From Streptomyces sp. DH12 (GTDB taxonomy: Bacteria > Actinomycetota > Actinomycetes > Streptomycetales > Streptomycetaceae), in the NCBI RefSeq assembly GCF_020873895.1, contig NZ_JAHWGT010000016.1:1-64000 (forward strand): a stretch of DNA of 64,000 nucleotides. Reading direction: 5' to 3'. Positions 61,855 to 64,000 of this stretch are shown here, piece by piece. The notes under the pieces were generated by a model, which was not told where the DNA came from, ran no database searches, and saw nothing but the letters and a program-made list of their open reading frames with translations. The translations under genes and the position numbers were made by a program. How positions within the stretch are numbered: position 1 is the first letter of the stretch; each line of letters begins with the position of its first letter.

Positions 61855-61942
61855 AGGCCCTGTCTGACAAATTCCCGACGGGAGCAAGGAGGGCTCGTGC
61901 CAGGCGGGCCAGCCCCGGTGGGAATTGTCAGGCAGGCCCTTA
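61855..61942. mobile_element. Short inverted-repeat element (MITE-like or IS solo ends)
   Basis: Left end GGCCCTGTCTGACAAATTCC and right end (reverse complement) GGGCCTGCCTGACAATTCCC are imperfect inverted repeats of ~20 bp enclosing ~45 bases. This looks like IS5-group termini without a transposase, at the broken end of array 3. Confidence 0.6.
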
Positions 61943-62488
61943 ATCCCAGCGGCTCGGATCGTGGACGGCCCGGGTCCACTGGGCCTCGAACTCTTCTTGG
62001 CCGATCACGAACGGCACCCACGCGGGGTCGTAGCGGTCCACGCACGGCGGGTTGAAGGGCCAGTCCTTGGGAGTGCTCTGGTAGGCCATTCCGTCCTCGG
62101 TCAGCTCGACCTGGCGGAGCCGACGACCGTCGGGGTCGACCTCCATCAGGTAGACCATCGGGTCGTCGTCCTCGTCCCACCGGCGGCTCAGGTACAGCAG
62201 GTGCTGGCCGGCCAGGGTGCCGAAGCCCGGCATGCCGCGCTGGGTGTCTCGTTCGGCTCGGGCTTCGGCCAAGCCGGGTGGTGTGGTCGGTCCGTCGACG
62301 TCGGCCTCGTCAAGACCCCAAGTCTCGGCCTCCGCGCGGGTGGCCTCGGTGTGTACGACTTCGACGCCGGCGAAGGTCTCCAGCACCTCCTGTTCGGACC
62401 GGGCGTGGACCCACCACCAGGTGCCGCCCATGCCGTAGTCGTGCATGACCAGAAAACGTGTTTTCGATGCAGCGTCAGAAGGGGCCAC
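61940..62488 (-). CDS. Hypothetical protein
   Basis: 182 residues from GTG 62488; a shorter start is ATG 62446. FLVMHDYGMGGTWWWVHARS then an acidic alpha/beta body (EQEVLETFAGVEVVHTEATR) and HLLYLSRRWDEDDDPMVYLM. Compact soluble domain of unknown role, found between CRISPR arrays. Its stop lies at the edge of the inverted-repeat element. Confidence 0.65.
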   Translation of the reverse strand: MAPSDAASKTRFLVMHDYGMGGTWWWVHARSEQEVLETFAGVEVVHTEATRAEAETWGLDEADVDGPTTPPGLAEARAERDTQRGMPGFGTLAGQHLLYLSRRWDEDDDPMVYLMEVDPDGRRLRQVELTEDGMAYQSTPKDWPFNPPCVDRYDPAWVPFVIGQEEFEAQWTRAVHDPSRWD

Positions 62489-62504
62489 CCGCGCACCCTA
62501 AGGC

Positions 62505-62592
62505 GTGCCGGATAATTGATCTTGTGGCGGGTCGAGGTGAATTGACGGACGCGGCGTGGGAGCGGATAGCGCCCCTGTTGTGCGGCCGGGAG
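62505..62592 (+). mobile_element. IS5-family transposase 5' fragment
   Basis: GTG 62524 opens VAGRGELTDAAWERIAPLLC, the standard N terminus of Streptomyces IS5-group transposases, then stops resembling one at ~62592 where CRISPR-like repeats start. Only about 25 codons survive. Confidence 0.75.
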
Positions 62593-62598
62593 AGCGTG

Positions 62599-63908
62599 AC
62601 GGGTCCATCCCGCAGGCGCGGGGAGCGCCCGCCGGTGCTGCGGCAAGGGTCCGGGACCCGGGACCATCACCGCAGGTACGGGGATCACATGGCCAACCAC
62701 CTCCGAAAAATCCGGAGGTGGGGACCATCCCCGCGCGGGCGGGGAGCACTTCGGCGGGGTGATCGGGTCCACCGGGTCCGGGGGACCATCCCCGCGCGGG
62801 CGGGGAGCACACCTCCCGGGCGAACGCCTGGATCTCAGTGGGGGGACCATCCCCGCGCAGGCGGGGAGCACCCGATGCCCGCCGGTCGGGACGCGCACCG
62901 CGCGGGACCATCCCCGCGAGCGCGGGGAGCACACGACGTCCGCGATGCGTCGGCTGAGCACGCCGGAGCCATCCCCGCGCGGGCGGGGAGCACCGCATCG
63001 ACAGCCTGACCGGACTGGTGCGGTCGGGGCCATCCCCGCGCGGGCGGGGAGCACCAGCTCGCCGCCCTCGACCCGACCGACCCCAAGGGGCCATCCCCGC
63101 GCGGGCGGGGAGCACGAGCCTCAGGCCCAGCCCGCTCACCCCTTCGGGGGGCCATCCCCGCGCGGGCGAGGAGCACTCCACGACCGGATCGTCTCGTAGA
63201 CCCTCTGTGGGGCCATCCCCGCGCGGGCGGGGAGCACACCACCGTCCGCATGGACGACGGCCTCGCCCAGGGACCATCCCCGCGCGGGCGGGGAGCACCA
63301 CCGCCTCGCCTGCGCCGTCGAGGACGCCAGGGGACCATCCCCGCGCGGGCGGGGAGCACGCCTGCATGACGTTGATCAGGCCCGGCATCGCGGGACCATC
63401 CCCGCGCGGGCGGGGAGCACTCACTCGTCGGGTCTGCGACCGCTCGACTGCGGGGACCATCCCCGCGCGGGCGGGGAGCACGCGGGTAACGCCATCGCCG
63501 AGGTCGGCGCGAAGGGACCATCCCCGCGCGGGCGGGGAGCACGTCCTCGCCGGATTCCTCGACACGGAAACCATGGGACCATCCCCGCGCGGGCGGGGAG
63601 CACAGTTCGGCCTCGACGTCACGACGGGCCGGGCCGGGACCATCCCCGCGCGGGCGGGGAGCACCAGGGCGCCGCGCTGACCGGGAGTTCGGACCTGGGA
63701 CCATCCCCGCGCGGGCGGGGAGCACATGCGGCGGCGAGGATCAACTCGCTCTTGCTCGGGACCATCCCCGCGCGGGCGGGGAGCACCGCCGTCACCCCGT
63801 ACTCCTCGTGGAGCTGGTCGGACCATCCCCGCGCGGGCGGGGAGCACGTCCTGAATGTCCATCACGCCCGCGAACTCCGGGGACCATCCCCGCGCGGGCG
63901 GGGAGCAC
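62599..63908 (-). CRISPR. Type I-E-like CRISPR array 4 (20 good, 2 degenerate repeats)
   Basis: Degenerate repeats at 62599 and 62660, then 20 regular ones from 62721 to 63880 at 61-bp steps. Core CATCCCCGCGCGGGCGGGGA as in array 2; the repeats at 62965-63237 have GGGGCC/GGAGCC instead of GGGACC, and 62904 has a GAGCGC variant. Leader at right, read leftward. Confidence 0.95.
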
Positions 63909-64000
63909 GCTTGCTGACCTGCGACTCTACCTGCGGCGGACCCCGATTCTCGTCACTTTCACGGAAACCGGCAGAACACCCACATCAGGACAAGAAGTGG
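63909..64000 (-). promoter_or_regulatory. CRISPR leader 3
   Basis: GCTTGCTGACCTGCGACTCT ... GATTCTCGTCACTTTCACGG, conserved with leaders 1 and 2; reaches the window edge. If cas genes are near, they should lie just to the right. Confidence 0.8.

Noticed and set aside
60301-63865. Similar repeat-coded frames over arrays 2 to 4
   Set aside because: Same reason; no ribosome sites and no known domain.
1-64000. tRNA or rRNA genes, complete IS elements, cas genes, chromosomal-type parS (GTTTCACGTGAAAC)
   Set aside because: Looked for by eye on both strands and not seen.

Overview
High-GC actinobacterial DNA, almost certainly Streptomyces. The evidence is very high G+C with third-position bias, GTG starts, chaplin-like secreted proteins, WhiB and DUF2637 proteins and a Streptomyces-type telomere. 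The first ~290 bases are a ladder of GCxxGC-loop palindromes matching the archetypal Streptomyces telomere, beginning about ten bases inside the true end. The window is therefore the left terminus of a linear replicon. A plasmid-type parA/parB pair with its own centromere-like repeats, a replication-relaxation protein and a transfer region suggest a giant linear plasmid, but a chromosome arm carrying such functions cannot be excluded.

Layout. 0.4-4.6 kb: broken SMI1-like gene, terminal helicase (ttrA type), unknown leftward gene. 5-20 kb: accessory arm with four chaplin-like secreted proteins (one frameshifted), an NHL beta-propeller protein, three copies or fragments of the terminal-protein gene tpg (all broken), a replication-relaxation gene, a DUF4239 membrane protein, EF-hand and RRM proteins, and three blocks of extreme G-rich low-complexity DNA (8.3-11.4 kb). 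20-26 kb: ankyrin protein, secreted HNH nuclease, and a sigma-factor/IclR-domain operon. 26.3-29 kb: parB and parA. Four 15-bp palindromes sit inside the parB coding sequence at exactly 75-bp spacing, two more lie upstream of parA and one at 23.3 kb. 29-34 kb: gene fragments, a second NHL-propeller protein and two broken plasmid genes. 34-50.7 kb: leftward transfer region with an FtsK/TraB-like ATPase, DUF2637 coiled-coil protein, disordered proteins, a WhiB protein and many very strong hairpin terminators. 51-55.5 kb: divergent rightward regulator block (GntR, P-loop kinase, XRE-TPR, split ribD-like reductase and deaminase, small XRE). 56.3-58.1 kb: HTH/zinc-ribbon protein that may be a replication initiator. 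58.2-64 kb: four type I-E-like CRISPR arrays, three with a conserved ~95-bp leader on the right side, so read leftward; one array is a leaderless relic. IS5-family debris lies between the arrays. No cas genes are in the window.

How it fits together. Telomere, ttrA and tpg belong to linear-end maintenance; parABS to segregation; the 34-51 kb block to conjugation, probably driven by a promoter at about 51.0 kb whose spacer carries repeats suited to the divergent GntR regulator. The CRISPR block would defend the replicon if cas genes lie nearby or on the chromosome. Nearly all broken genes lie left of 37 kb, whereas 37-58 kb is intact, which argues for biological decay of the terminal arm rather than uniform sequencing error.
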